The notes beneath the pieces were generated by a model. It searched no databases, was not told the DNA's origin, and saw only the letters and a program-made list of their open reading frames with translations. A stretch of 64,000 bases of DNA from Peptoniphilus grossensis ph5 (GTDB lineage: Bacteria; Bacillota; Clostridia; Tissierellales; Peptoniphilaceae). The position numbers were made by a program, and so were the translations under genes. The stretch spans positions 652,344 to 716,343 of the forward strand of contig NZ_HE978566.1 in the NCBI RefSeq assembly GCF_000311825.1, read 5' to 3'. Shown here piece by piece: positions 42,679-49,395 of this stretch (positions are counted from its first letter, which is position 1; each line of letters opens with the position of its first letter).

Positions 42679-44739
42679 TTATTTCTCCTTAAAAACTCTA
42701 AGAGAATTTAAAATACAAATAAGGGCAACTCCCACATCGGCAAAAACAGCAAGTGGCATGGAAACATATCCTATTGCGCCAAGAACTAGGACTACTACCT
42801 TTAAAATTAGGGCTATAAAAATATTTTGATAGGCAATCTTTTTTACTTTTTTTGCAATATCAATTGCTCTTACTACAGAAGAAATATCATTTTTTAATAA
42901 AACTATATCTGAAGTTTCAATGGCGATGTCAGATCCGCTGCCCATACTTATGCCTAGGTAGGCGCTTGCTAGTGAAGGCGCGTCATTAGTTCCGTCTCCA
43001 ACAAAGGCAATCTTTTTATTTTTTTCGATTTCCCTTATTTCCCTAACCTTGTCATCAGGAAGAAGTGAGCCCTTGTAATAATCTATTCCAACCTCAGTGG
43101 CTATTTCCTTAACTACATTTTCCTTGTCGCCAGAGAACATATAAGTTTTTACGCCCCTCTTGTGAAGATTATCAACACTTTCCTTTACTCCTTCTTTTAT
43201 CTCATCTTTTAGTTTTATAATTCCCAAAATTTCATTTTTATCTGCAACAAAGACATCTACATAATTTGAACTTGATTCATTTTCAAGTTTTAAAGAAAAG
43301 TCGTCCATTAATTTTTTATTGCCAACTAGATAAGATTTGCCATCTAATTCAAATTCAATTCCCTTACCACCAATATTATTTAAGTGTTCAGGCATCTTTG
43401 CAGTTTTAAAACTTTTTACAATTGCCTTTGCAATTGGATGAGTTGAGTACATCTCTCCCACTGCTGCAATTTCCAAAATTTCATCTCTTGTAGCCTTTAT
43501 TTCTTCAACATCTGCAAGAGTAAATTCGCCCTTAGTAACTGTTCCTGTCTTATCAAAGGCAACTCCATCTATGTCTGTCAAAGCTTCAATAGAATTTCCT
43601 CCCTTGACAAAAATTGATCTTCTTGAAAGAGAGCCAATTCCTGCAAAAATTGTAAGAGGAACAGAAATTGCTAAAGCACAAGGACAGGATATTACCAAAA
43701 ATATGGCAGCCCTATAAATTGATTCTTTAAAAGTTAGTGAACTTGCAAAATTTAAAACTAGGAAAAGTAAGATTGCAAGTCCTATGACAATTGGTGTGTA
43801 AATTTTTGCAAATCTTGTGATGAATTTCTCAACTTTTGCCTTGTTTGTACTGGCATTTTTTACCATGTCAATAATTTTTGCAATTGTCCCCTCTTTATAT
43901 TCCTTTGTAACTTCAACTTCAAGAGATGAATCTAAGTTGACAAAACCTGAAGTGATTTCGTCCCCAACTTCAAGAGAAATTGGTGCAAACTCGCCAGAAA
44001 TATTTGAAGTGTCAAGGTTTGATGCACCCTTAATTATTTTTCCATCTAGAGGCACTTTTTCTCCAGGCATAATTACAATTACTTCACCAACAGAAACTTC
44101 CGTTGGATCAACTTTACTTATCTCCTGACCCTTCTTTAAATTTGCAAATTCAGGTTTTAATTTTAAGGCTTCTCTAATTGATTTCTTTGAACTATCTACA
44201 GCCCTGTCTTGAATTATTTCGCCAACAGTATAAAATAGCATTACAGCAACAGCTTCGGCGTATTCTCCAGAAATAATAGCTGCAATAGATGCCACTGTCA
44301 TTAGAAATTTTTCATCCATAAAATTTCCCGTGGCAATTTTTGAAATGGAAGCTTTAACTATATCGTATCCAATAATTACATATAAAACTATGTAAGAAAC
44401 AAATCTAATTTTTTCAGGAAGATTTAAAAAATGTAGAATTATTATTCCAAGAAAGACAAAGATACACTTGTAAATAGAAAAGTTTTCTTCCTCCTCTTCT
44501 TCCTCAATCTCTTCATTTAAATCTTCTGTAACTGTTACGCCATCTTCTATGGAGTCAACTATCTCTTGAATCTCACTTTTTAAATCCTTAGATTCTTTTT
44601 CAGATTCAAAAGTAAGCTCATCATTTAAAAAATCGTAGTTGAGATTTATCATGCCAGGCGTCTCTTTAAGTTTTTCTTCTATTTTTCCTGCGCAGTTTGC
44701 ACAAGTAAGTCCCTTTAAGTGAAAAATATATTTATTCAT
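42679..44739 (-). CDS. cadA: Cd/Zn-type heavy-metal P1B ATPase
   Basis: A 686-residue metal exporter. One N-terminal metal-binding domain has GLTCANCAGK (Cys13, Cys16). An acidic linker (EEIEEEEEEENF, about 76-87) may also bind metal. The membrane metal site is SCPCALA (about 351-357) and the phosphorylation site DKTGT begins at about 396. GDGTNDAPSLA lies near the C-terminus. The CPC motif fits Cd, Zn or Pb rather than monovalent Cu, whose pumps usually add a later YN/MxxS pattern not seen here. Symbol is by family. No metalloregulator gene adjoins it. Confidence 0.93.
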   Translation of the reverse strand: MNKYIFHLKGLTCANCAGKIEEKLKETPGMINLNYDFLNDELTFESEKESKDLKSEIQEIVDSIEDGVTVTEDLNEEIEEEEEEENFSIYKCIFVFLGIIILHFLNLPEKIRFVSYIVLYVIIGYDIVKASISKIATGNFMDEKFLMTVASIAAIISGEYAEAVAVMLFYTVGEIIQDRAVDSSKKSIREALKLKPEFANLKKGQEISKVDPTEVSVGEVIVIMPGEKVPLDGKIIKGASNLDTSNISGEFAPISLEVGDEITSGFVNLDSSLEVEVTKEYKEGTIAKIIDMVKNASTNKAKVEKFITRFAKIYTPIVIGLAILLFLVLNFASSLTFKESIYRAAIFLVISCPCALAISVPLTIFAGIGSLSRRSIFVKGGNSIEALTDIDGVAFDKTGTVTKGEFTLADVEEIKATRDEILEIAAVGEMYSTHPIAKAIVKSFKTAKMPEHLNNIGGKGIEFELDGKSYLVGNKKLMDDFSLKLENESSSNYVDVFVADKNEILGIIKLKDEIKEGVKESVDNLHKRGVKTYMFSGDKENVVKEIATEVGIDYYKGSLLPDDKVREIREIEKNKKIAFVGDGTNDAPSLASAYLGISMGSGSDIAIETSDIVLLKNDISSVVRAIDIAKKVKKIAYQNIFIALILKVVVLVLGAIGYVSMPLAVFADVGVALICILNSLRVFKEK

Positions 44740-44794
44740 AATTACCTCCCGCTAAAATAACGCAAATTAAGATTCTATATTTGTTCATACGTTC

Positions 44795-44823
44795 ATTATA
44801 GGGTTAATTTAATTTTATGTCAA
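44795..44823 (-). promoter_or_regulatory. Consensus promoter of the metal ATPase
   Basis: TTGACA (44818-44823), 17 bases, TATAAT (44795-44800): fully consensus, which usually means a repressor is needed. Just downstream the minus strand reads ATGAACGTATGAACAAATAT, containing TATGAACAAATAT. This resembles one half of ArsR/SmtB-family (CzrA-like) operators. Confidence 0.7.
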
Positions 44824-44932
44824 TATCATTTTTTAACTTTATTTTTTTTAAGAAGTATGAGATAATGCTTGAGCAGGGTCCCTTAAATAGGTTGAAACTA
44901 TAAAAAGATTTTAAATTTTTTGTAAAAAATAG

Positions 44933-44961
44933 TTGACAAAAAACTTCTGGTCCGTTAGAAT
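44933..44961 (+). promoter_or_regulatory. tRNA-cluster promoter
   Basis: TTGACA (44933-44938), 17 bases, TAGAAT (44956-44961), 36 bases before the first tRNA. Confidence 0.75.
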
Positions 44962-44997
44962 AGATAAAGTAAGTTGCTAAAGAGTGACCTTCGATTT

Positions 44998-45089
44998 GGA
45001 GAAATACTCAAGTGGCTGAAGAGGCTCCCCTGCTAAGGGAGTAGGTCCCGATTAGGGTCGCGAGGGTTCAAATCCCTCTTTCTCCGCCA
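44998..45089 (+). tRNA. tRNA-Ser (GCU)
   Basis: 92 bases with CCA encoded. Acceptor GGAGAAA/TTTCTCC, anticodon loop CTGCTAA between CTCCC and GGGAG, a long variable arm (AGGTCCCGATTAGGGTC) as expected of serine tRNAs, and T loop GGTTCAAATCC. Confidence 0.95.
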
Positions 45090-45096
45090 ATGGTGA

Positions 45097-45173
45097 GGGC
45101 CTTTAGCTCAGTTGGTTAGAGCGCCCGGCTCATAACCGGTAGGTCCCGGGTTCAAGTCCCTGAAGGCCCACCA
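45097..45173 (+). tRNA. tRNA with CAU anticodon (Met or Ile2)
   Basis: 77 bases with CCA encoded. Acceptor GGGCCTT/AAGGCCC, D arm GCTCAGTTGGTTAGAGC, anticodon loop CTCATAA. CAU can be elongator Met or, with lysidine at C34, Ile for AUA codons; the body resembles firmicute Ile2 but I cannot decide. The base 27/43 and 50/64 pairs are C-U mismatches. Confidence 0.88.
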
Positions 45174-45180
45174 TTAACTT

Positions 45181-45256
<76 letters not shown>

Positions 45257-45265
45257 TAATTATTT

Positions 45266-45297
45266 AAACCGTTGAAATCGCTAGGTTTCAACGGTTT
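45266..45297 (+). terminator. Terminator of the tRNA cluster
   Basis: AAACCGTTGAAA / TTTCAACGGTTT, a 12-bp perfect stem with an 8-base loop, then ATTATTTT. It is 9 bases after tRNA-Phe. It could also have been brought in with phage attachment DNA. Confidence 0.75.
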
Positions 45298-45405
45298 ATT
45301 ATTTTAAAAGTTGGCTACCTGTTGGCTACCCTATTGCTTTTCTAGTACTGTTTACATTCAATTTCTTCTGCCAAAAACCCCTGGTTTCAGTTGTATTAGC
45401 TTTTA

Positions 45406-45451
45406 AATTTAGACAAAGGGAAGGATGTCAATCCTTCCCTTTGTCTAAATT
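45406..45451. repeat. 21-bp perfect inverted repeat
   Basis: Left arm 45406-45426 (begins AATTTAGACAAAGGG) and right arm 45431-45451 are exact reverse complements with a 4-base GTCA loop. It is followed on each strand by A/T-rich but not T-only sequence. It could act as a bidirectional terminator between the accessory operon and the tRNA cluster. It is much longer than the other terminators here. Confidence 0.85.
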
Positions 45452-45453
45452 AT

Positions 45454-45495
45454 TTACTTTTCTTCTATCTTTACTGCTACTTTAATTCCTTTCAT
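45454..45495 (-). CDS. Possible 13-residue peptide
   Basis: An ATG one base after the previous gene's stop opens MKGIKVAVKIEEK and then TAA. AAGGA stands 9 bases upstream. It ends 3 bases from the large inverted repeat. It may be a true micropeptide or chance. Confidence 0.3.
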   Translation of the reverse strand: MKGIKVAVKIEEK

Positions 45496-45496
45496 T

Positions 45497-45706
45497 TTAT
45501 TTTTCCTTTTTTAAAACTTCCCTTTTCTTAGCTATCCATTCTTCGACTTCCTGCAGCTCGCTGTGCTCAGCGTAGTCTCTAATGTATTTTTTGCACATGC
45601 TTTTTGCTGAGTACATCACATTCTTCTCTCGGTTCTTTTTATTCCAGTTATACTTTGCTCTCGCTTGAGCATCGCTTTGTTTCTTTTCTATATTATCTCT
45701 TTGCAT
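45497..45706 (-). CDS. Small basic protein of unknown function, mobile-element type
   Basis: A 69-residue, strongly charged helical protein: RAKYNWNKKNREKN in the first half, SAKSMCKKYIRDYAEHSELQEVEEWIAKKREVLKKEK in the second. The 'AKSxxxxFIRxxAxxxELxELExxIxxRxxxL' pattern is one I have seen in short proteins of Firmicutes phages and plasmids with no assigned role. It follows the 71-residue gene by 11 bases and is probably co-transcribed from the palindrome-controlled promoter at 45965-45994. Confidence 0.75.
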   Translation of the reverse strand: MQRDNIEKKQSDAQARAKYNWNKKNREKNVMYSAKSMCKKYIRDYAEHSELQEVEEWIAKKREVLKKEK

Positions 45707-45717
45707 TCTCCTGCCCC

Positions 45718-45933
45718 TTATCCTTCTTTGATTCCTACCAGGTCTAGGTCGTAGTCGCTCTTCGCTTCTTCTGTTAGTTCTTCTCCATAAATTAGGAAAT
45801 CCCAGTAATCTCTTTCTAGTTTGTCCTTATCGATGTAGTCTTCAATCTTTTCTACCAGCTCTATGAACCCTTTCTTTGGAAAAGTTCCAACGCTGAAAGG
45901 TCTAAGCCTCATACCGTATATAAATTGTTTCAT
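45718..45933 (-). CDS. Small acidic protein of unknown function, mobile-element type
   Basis: A 71-residue protein, MKQFIYGMRLRPFSVGTFP at the start, FLIYGEELTEEAKSDYDLDLVG at the end. The FIYGMRLRPFSxGxxPKKGF opening recurs in small unannotated proteins of Firmicutes mobile elements (from memory). ATG with GGAG about 8 bases upstream. First gene of a two- or three-gene minus-strand unit whose promoter carries the ACCTTATAAGGT operator. Confidence 0.78.
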   Translation of the reverse strand: MKQFIYGMRLRPFSVGTFPKKGFIELVEKIEDYIDKDKLERDYWDFLIYGEELTEEAKSDYDLDLVGIKEG

Positions 45934-45964
45934 TGCTCCAACTCCTTTTTCTTTTGTTACCTGT

Positions 45965-45994
45965 ATTATACCTTATAAGGTTTAGTGTTATCAA
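45965..45994 (-). promoter_or_regulatory. Promoter of the minus-strand accessory genes, with palindromic operator
   Basis: TTGATA (45989-45994), 18 bases, TATAAT (45965-45970). The 12-base palindrome ACCTTATAAGGT (45970-45981) fills the spacer next to the -10 box. Confidence 0.75.
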
Positions 45995-46037
45995 GCTTTT
46001 TATTTAAAAAATATTTTAAATTATTTTAAAAAAAGAC

Positions 46038-46068
46038 TTGTTTTATTATACCTTATAAGGTATAATAA
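46038..46068 (+). promoter_or_regulatory. Promoter of the plus-strand accessory gene inside a 26-bp palindrome
   Basis: TTGTTT (46038-46043), 17 bases, TATAAT (46061-46066). A perfect 26-base palindrome centred on ACCTTATAAGGT covers 46043-46068, taking in the spacer and the -10 box. Its bound form would block the promoter. Confidence 0.78.
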
Positions 46069-46105
46069 GCATAACAAAAGGGAAGAAAAAAGGAATCTAA
46101 AACAA

Positions 46106-46123
46106 TATACCTTATAGGGTATA
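46106..46123. promoter_or_regulatory. Third copy of the palindromic operator
   Basis: TATACCTTATAGGGTATA, one mismatch from a perfect 18-base palindrome, lies between the promoter and the ATG at 46143. It is in the transcribed leader, where a bound protein would also block elongation. Confidence 0.65.
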
Positions 46124-46142
46124 AAAGAAAGGAACAAAAGAA

Positions 46143-46487
46143 ATGAAAAAATTTATCGAACTTGAAAAAATCTTAGAAGAACAAAAAGAAGAAAACTTAA
46201 ACCACTATTTTTTAGTATCCTATTTAACTGCCAAAAGATTTGACCTTGAATGCCTTGTCTTTGATGACTGTGGTTTTGACTACGACGTAAAAGAAATAGT
46301 TGAAAACCTTGAAAGATTTAACATTAATAAAATTGTTGTTACTGATAACTCTACTGGTCTTATGAATGCTTTAAAAGTTTTCACAGATGCTGGTTTCCAA
46401 ATCCTTGGAATGAAAGAACAAAAAGTCGACTATAACAAATGGGCCAAGGAAGCAATTTATAAAAATGGCCTAATCCTTCAAAAATAA
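46143..46487 (+). CDS. Accessory protein of unknown function
   Basis: A 114-residue soluble protein, the only sizeable plus-strand gene of the prophage end. Residues 1-35 are a helix rich in Glu/Lys. The rest has alternating strand and helix: LECLVFDDCGFDYDVKEIVENLERFNINKIVVTDNSTGLMNALKVFTDAGFQILGMKEQKVDY. The VVTDNSTGLMNAL part looks like a small alpha/beta fold that senses or binds a ligand, but I do not recognise a family or a DNA-binding motif. ATG behind GGAAC; promoter and two operator copies upstream. Probably a lysogenic-state or defence cargo gene. Confidence 0.8.
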   Translation: MKKFIELEKILEEQKEENLNHYFLVSYLTAKRFDLECLVFDDCGFDYDVKEIVENLERFNINKIVVTDNSTGLMNALKVFTDAGFQILGMKEQKVDYNKWAKEAIYKNGLILQK

Positions 46488-46496
46488 AAAAATAAT

Positions 46497-46516
46497 GCCT
46501 GGGTTCTTCCCCAGGC
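46497..46516. terminator. Bidirectional terminator between accessory gene and holin
   Basis: GCCTGGG / CCCAGGC, 7-bp stem with a 6-base loop, TTTTTTATTT on the plus side and ATTTTTTTATTTTT on the minus side. It ends both the plus-strand gene and the phage late operon. Confidence 0.85.
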
Positions 46517-46522
46517 TCTTTT

Positions 46523-46771
46523 TTATTTATTGGCTTCTTCAGTTATTTCTTTTGTGTCTATAATGTTTGTGATATCTGTTGGTTTGCTATCTGCTATTCC
46601 TTCTGCCAGCATGTAGATGCAAAGTCCACCTATTGCTGAAACCAGAGCGACTATCCTTTCAGTTGTTTCCGGACTTGCATTTAAAAAAGCTATCAAAGCT
46701 ATCAAAACTGAAGAAACGCAGGCCCAAAATTTTCTACTGCCAAGTTTTCTCATTAAATCTTCTTTTTTCAT
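46523..46771 (-). CDS. Phage holin
   Basis: An 82-residue protein with two membrane segments (WACVSSVLIALIAFLNA and IVALVSAIGGLCIYMLAEGI) separated by a short Pro/Glu turn, and a charged tail. LGSRKFWACVSSVLIAL near the start is typical of LC3-like holins of Firmicutes phages. It forms the membrane lesion that releases the endolysin. ATG behind GAGAGG. Last gene of the late operon, downstream of the endolysin rather than before it. Confidence 0.88.
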   Translation of the reverse strand: MKKEDLMRKLGSRKFWACVSSVLIALIAFLNASPETTERIVALVSAIGGLCIYMLAEGIADSKPTDITNIIDTKEITEEANK

Positions 46772-46864
46772 TTTATGAACCTCTCAATCTGTTGAAATCA
46801 CTTGTTTAGAGCGATTGTTTGCGACAATGCCCCAAATTTGCGTTTTTATTATTATAAGGTACAT

Positions 46865-47137
46865 TTACCTTACTGTTTTTCCCCTAAATCCCTTGTTTGA
46901 GTTGAAATATCTTTGTTTTTTATCTAGTGATTTGAATTCCTCTTCCGTTAGAAGTCTTCTTACTGCTATTTTTAAATTTTTATTGCAAGGGTACACCCAC
47001 CTATCAATAATATTTCTTACCAGCATTGCTTCCTTCCTGGTGTGCATGTGGGCATGCTGCTCGTATTCTCCGCCCACTCTTACGATTAGCCAAGGCCTTT
47101 CTTTGCATGTTGGCTTGTACTTAATGTCTAGCTTCAT
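46865..47137 (-). CDS. Phage protein of unknown function
   Basis: A 90-residue protein: MKLDIKYKPTCKERPWLIVRVGGEYEQHAHMHTRKEAMLVRNIIDRW, then RRLLTEEEFKSL. The Tyr/His-rich middle and conserved-looking blocks suggest a true protein, but I recognise no function. It overlaps the last 17 bases of the endolysin gene, has no clear ribosome site and may depend on coupled translation. Confidence 0.65.
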   Translation of the reverse strand: MKLDIKYKPTCKERPWLIVRVGGEYEQHAHMHTRKEAMLVRNIIDRWVYPCNKNLKIAVRRLLTEEEFKSLDKKQRYFNSNKGFRGKTVR

Positions 47138-48371
47138 TGGATTGGCTGTCGTGGTATCTTTTTATCATTGCTGCTACTTGTTCTCTAGTGCAGTTTCCCT
47201 TCGGGTCATTTCCGTCGGTTATTTTATTTTCCTTTGCCCATTTCCAATCTTCTTTGGCCCATTCAGAAGGCTCGTTTATATCTCTCACTACATACTCACC
47301 TTGTCCTTTGTCGTATTGCTGCAAACCTAATCTTTCTATTAGGCTGATTAGTTTCGTTCCGTATCTTTGGTCAGTTGCGTACCCGCATTTTTGTAAAGCT
47401 AGAGCCTGGGTTTTATATTCTTTGGCTGCTAGAACTGCTGCGTAGTTCTTTTCCCTCCAGGGTGTGCTTATAAAAAATACGTCGTGGTCCTTTATGGATT
47501 CTATAAAATTTGGGTATTTTCTGAAATCTGCTTTTATAGAATATACTTCTCCACTTGGTTTTTGTTCCTTAGTTAGCTTGGAGTATATTTCTCCCTTCCA
47601 CTCTTTTGAAGCTTTTATGCCAAATAAATTATTAGCACCTTTTGCAAGCTCAGACCTGCCCCAGTTCGATTCCAGTATGGCCTGGGCGATGGTTACGCTT
47701 GGAAGTATATTTAGCTTTTGTCCTTCTATGGCTTTTAAAATATTTTTTATGAAGGTATCTTCTGGAGCTGCTGCTGGTGGTTCCACTTTAGTTTTAACTT
47801 CCAAACCATAAAATTCAGCCACGGCTTTTGCAACTGCTTTTGCACACTTATCCAGGTTGGTCCTATAGGCTCTCGCATCTTCCAGATTGTCGTGAAAGCA
47901 ATGTTCAATAATCATATTTCTTTTTGCCAAACCGTTTCTTAAAACTCCGTAGTAGTTTGCTCCGCTATTAGCTCTTCTGTATTTCGTGCCCCTGTTGGGT
48001 ATGCCAAGTGCTTCAGATACCTTTCTGCAGATTAAATCTCCTAGTTGCTTGCAGGACTCTCTCGGGTTTGTGCTATCCCAAACCTCAACCCCTCGAGCTC
48101 TTCCATCTGCTGCGTTGGAGTGACAAGATAAAAATAAGTCATATCCTCTAGCAGCATTTCCTCTTGCTTTTAAACTTGGGTTTTCTGCTATGCTATTTTT
48201 TGTGAGTCCTACTTGAAATCCGTATCTTTCTAGCTCCGGCTTCAAATAATTTTTTGCGTATAAAAAATTACAATCCCCCTCGTTGCAGTAAGGGAGATTG
48301 TCTATTTGTTTAAATCCTCGATTATGTGCTTTGCCTGCTCCGTGTCCAGGGTCAAGCATGATTTTTATCAT
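47121..48371 (-). CDS. Two-domain endolysin: amidase plus glucosaminidase plus SLH-like repeat
   Basis: A 416-residue cell-wall hydrolase. Residues 1-175 are an Amidase_3 N-acetylmuramoyl-L-alanine amidase with zinc ligands His10 (DPGHG), Glu31, His84 (SCHSN) and catalytic Glu156 (IIEH). Residues about 200-350 are a glucosaminidase domain (PSVTIAQAILESNWGRSELA, NLFGIKASKEW). Residues about 360-408 (WAKEDWKWAKENKITDGNDPKGNCTREQVAAMIKRY) form an SLH-like repeat that may bind the wall. No signal peptide, as expected for holin-dependent release. It starts 9 bases after the XhlA-like gene. Confidence 0.95.
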   Translation of the reverse strand: MIKIMLDPGHGAGKAHNRGFKQIDNLPYCNEGDCNFLYAKNYLKPELERYGFQVGLTKNSIAENPSLKARGNAARGYDLFLSCHSNAADGRARGVEVWDSTNPRESCKQLGDLICRKVSEALGIPNRGTKYRRANSGANYYGVLRNGLAKRNMIIEHCFHDNLEDARAYRTNLDKCAKAVAKAVAEFYGLEVKTKVEPPAAAPEDTFIKNILKAIEGQKLNILPSVTIAQAILESNWGRSELAKGANNLFGIKASKEWKGEIYSKLTKEQKPSGEVYSIKADFRKYPNFIESIKDHDVFFISTPWREKNYAAVLAAKEYKTQALALQKCGYATDQRYGTKLISLIERLGLQQYDKGQGEYVVRDINEPSEWAKEDWKWAKENKITDGNDPKGNCTREQVAAMIKRYHDSQSNEARH

Positions 48372-48380
48372 GTTTTCCTC

Positions 48381-48731
48381 CTACCTTAGTGCTGGGAATA
48401 AATAATAAACAAAGGCTGCGATAAGAATTCCTAAAACAATTTTTAATGCTGCATCTATATATTTTCTGACCCTTTCGTTTGGTTTTATATAGTGGTCGGA
48501 TATTCTATCGCTATAAAGCTTGTCTATCTTGTCGTCAGTTTTCTTAGTTGTCCTGTCGATGTTTGACACGTCTTTTTTTATAATCTCGATGTTAAAGCCT
48601 TGTTCCCTACTTAACTCTTTTTGCTCGTCTATTTGCTTCCCGTGGACCTCTATCCTTTTATCCTGTGCCTTGTCATTTTCTTCTAGTTTCGAGATTCGTA
48701 TTTCGTGGTCTAGAATTTTTTCATCTTCCAT
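48381..48731 (-). CDS. XhlA-like holin-associated protein
   Basis: A 116-residue protein with a long coiled coil (about 8-75: ISKLEENDKAQDKRIEVHGKQIDEQ) and one membrane helix at the C-terminus (ALKIVLGILIAAFVYYLFPAL). This matches the XhlA/haemolysin plan, in which the protein helps the holin and endolysin at the membrane. Position before the endolysin agrees. ATG behind GAGGGTG. Confidence 0.8.
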   Translation of the reverse strand: MEDEKILDHEIRISKLEENDKAQDKRIEVHGKQIDEQKELSREQGFNIEIIKKDVSNIDRTTKKTDDKIDKLYSDRISDHYIKPNERVRKYIDAALKIVLGILIAAFVYYLFPALR

Positions 48732-48782
48732 ATGTCACCCTCTTTTATAAAAATTTAAGGGAGGACTAAGCCTCCCCATGTT

Positions 48783-48947
48783 CTAACCTTCGATGTCAAT
48801 TGGCATACCATCAGCGTCAAGACCAAGAGCCTTTAAATCTTCAAGGACTGCCTCCCTCCAGATTGCAGGCACTTGTCTAACCTTTTTATTTTCTGGATTG
48901 CAAGTTCTTCTTTGCCTTGATACTAATCCAACGTATAAATCTAGCAT
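48783..48947 (-). CDS. Small XkdX/CD1375-type protein, copy 2
   Basis: A 54-residue protein, MLDLYVGLVSRQRRTC at the start then KKVRQVPAIWREAVLEDLKALG. ATG 48947 has GAGGAGG 7 bases upstream. The frame is open to an ATG at 49037 that would add a hydrophobic 30-residue lead (LIGFALASPFLY), but its ribosome site is weaker. It is clearly a paralogue of the next gene upstream. In this position phages carry XkdX or CD1375-family proteins, about 50 residues, usually virion-linked and of unknown role. Confidence 0.8.
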   Translation of the reverse strand: MLDLYVGLVSRQRRTCNPENKKVRQVPAIWREAVLEDLKALGLDADGMPIDIEG

Positions 48948-49017
48948 ACTTACACCTCCTCTACTTTTTAAAATTTTGTATAAAAAAGGACTTGCTAAAG
49001 CAAATCCAATCAATACC

Positions 49018-49173
49018 TTATTTAATTTCCTTGCCATTTTCGTCGTATCCTTGTGCTTTAAGTTCTGCGATAACTGCTTCCCTTAAATGTTTTGGTACTT
49101 GTCGAACCTTTTTGTTATTTACATCACAAGTTCTTTTGCCATTTTTAACTAATCCAACGTATAAATCAATCAT
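49018..49173 (-). CDS. Small XkdX/CD1375-type protein, copy 1
   Basis: A 51-residue protein, MIDLYVGLVKNGKRTC, then NNKKVRQVPKHLREAV and AELKAQGYDENGKEIK. About half of its residues are identical to the neighbouring copy (DLYVGLV, RTC, NKKVRQVP, REAV, LKA, G). Its ATG overlaps the stop of the 71-residue gene as ATGA, and its GGAGG site encodes that gene's last Gly-Gly. Confidence 0.82.
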   Translation of the reverse strand: MIDLYVGLVKNGKRTCDVNNKKVRQVPKHLREAVIAELKAQGYDENGKEIK

Positions 49174-49385
49174 GCTTGACCTCCTAAAATAGTTTCATAA
49201 ATTGTTGCTAAGACTTCATCTGTCTTTTCTGCCCTATCAAGATTTGTTTCATAGTTTGTTGCAACTGCCTCAGCAAGTGCTAAATTTCCATCATTAAGCT
49301 TTTTAAGTTCCTCCAAGATTGCCCCAGAGTCTCCACCTGCTTGTAATTCTTTTAAAGACCTTTCGTTTATAAATTCTATTGCCAT
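49170..49385 (-). CDS. Phage protein of unknown function
   Basis: A 71-residue, Leu/Ala/Glu-rich helical protein (LKELQAGGDSGAILEELKKLNDGNLALAEAVATNYETNLDRAEKTDEVLATIYETILGG). It probably forms a short coiled coil; no motif recognised. ATG behind GGAGG. Sits between fibre genes and the XkdX-like pair. Confidence 0.75.
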   Translation of the reverse strand: MAIEFINERSLKELQAGGDSGAILEELKKLNDGNLALAEAVATNYETNLDRAEKTDEVLATIYETILGGQA

Positions 49386-49395
49386 TTTTTACCTC

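Noticed and set aside
45497..46487. Classical toxin-antitoxin module
   Set aside because: The small genes are on opposite strands, and none shows a RelE, MazF, HicA, XRE or ribbon-helix-helix motif that I can see, so the label would be a guess.
46815..47330. A 171-codon plus-strand open frame
   Set aside because: It runs antisense to the endolysin and the 90-residue gene, has no ribosome site and its hydrophobic product is the typical mirror of Lys/Glu-rich coding sequence.
48948..49037. N-terminal membrane lead joined to the second XkdX-like gene as the main form
   Set aside because: A much stronger ribosome site directly before ATG 48947 favours the short form; the long one is kept only as an alternative.
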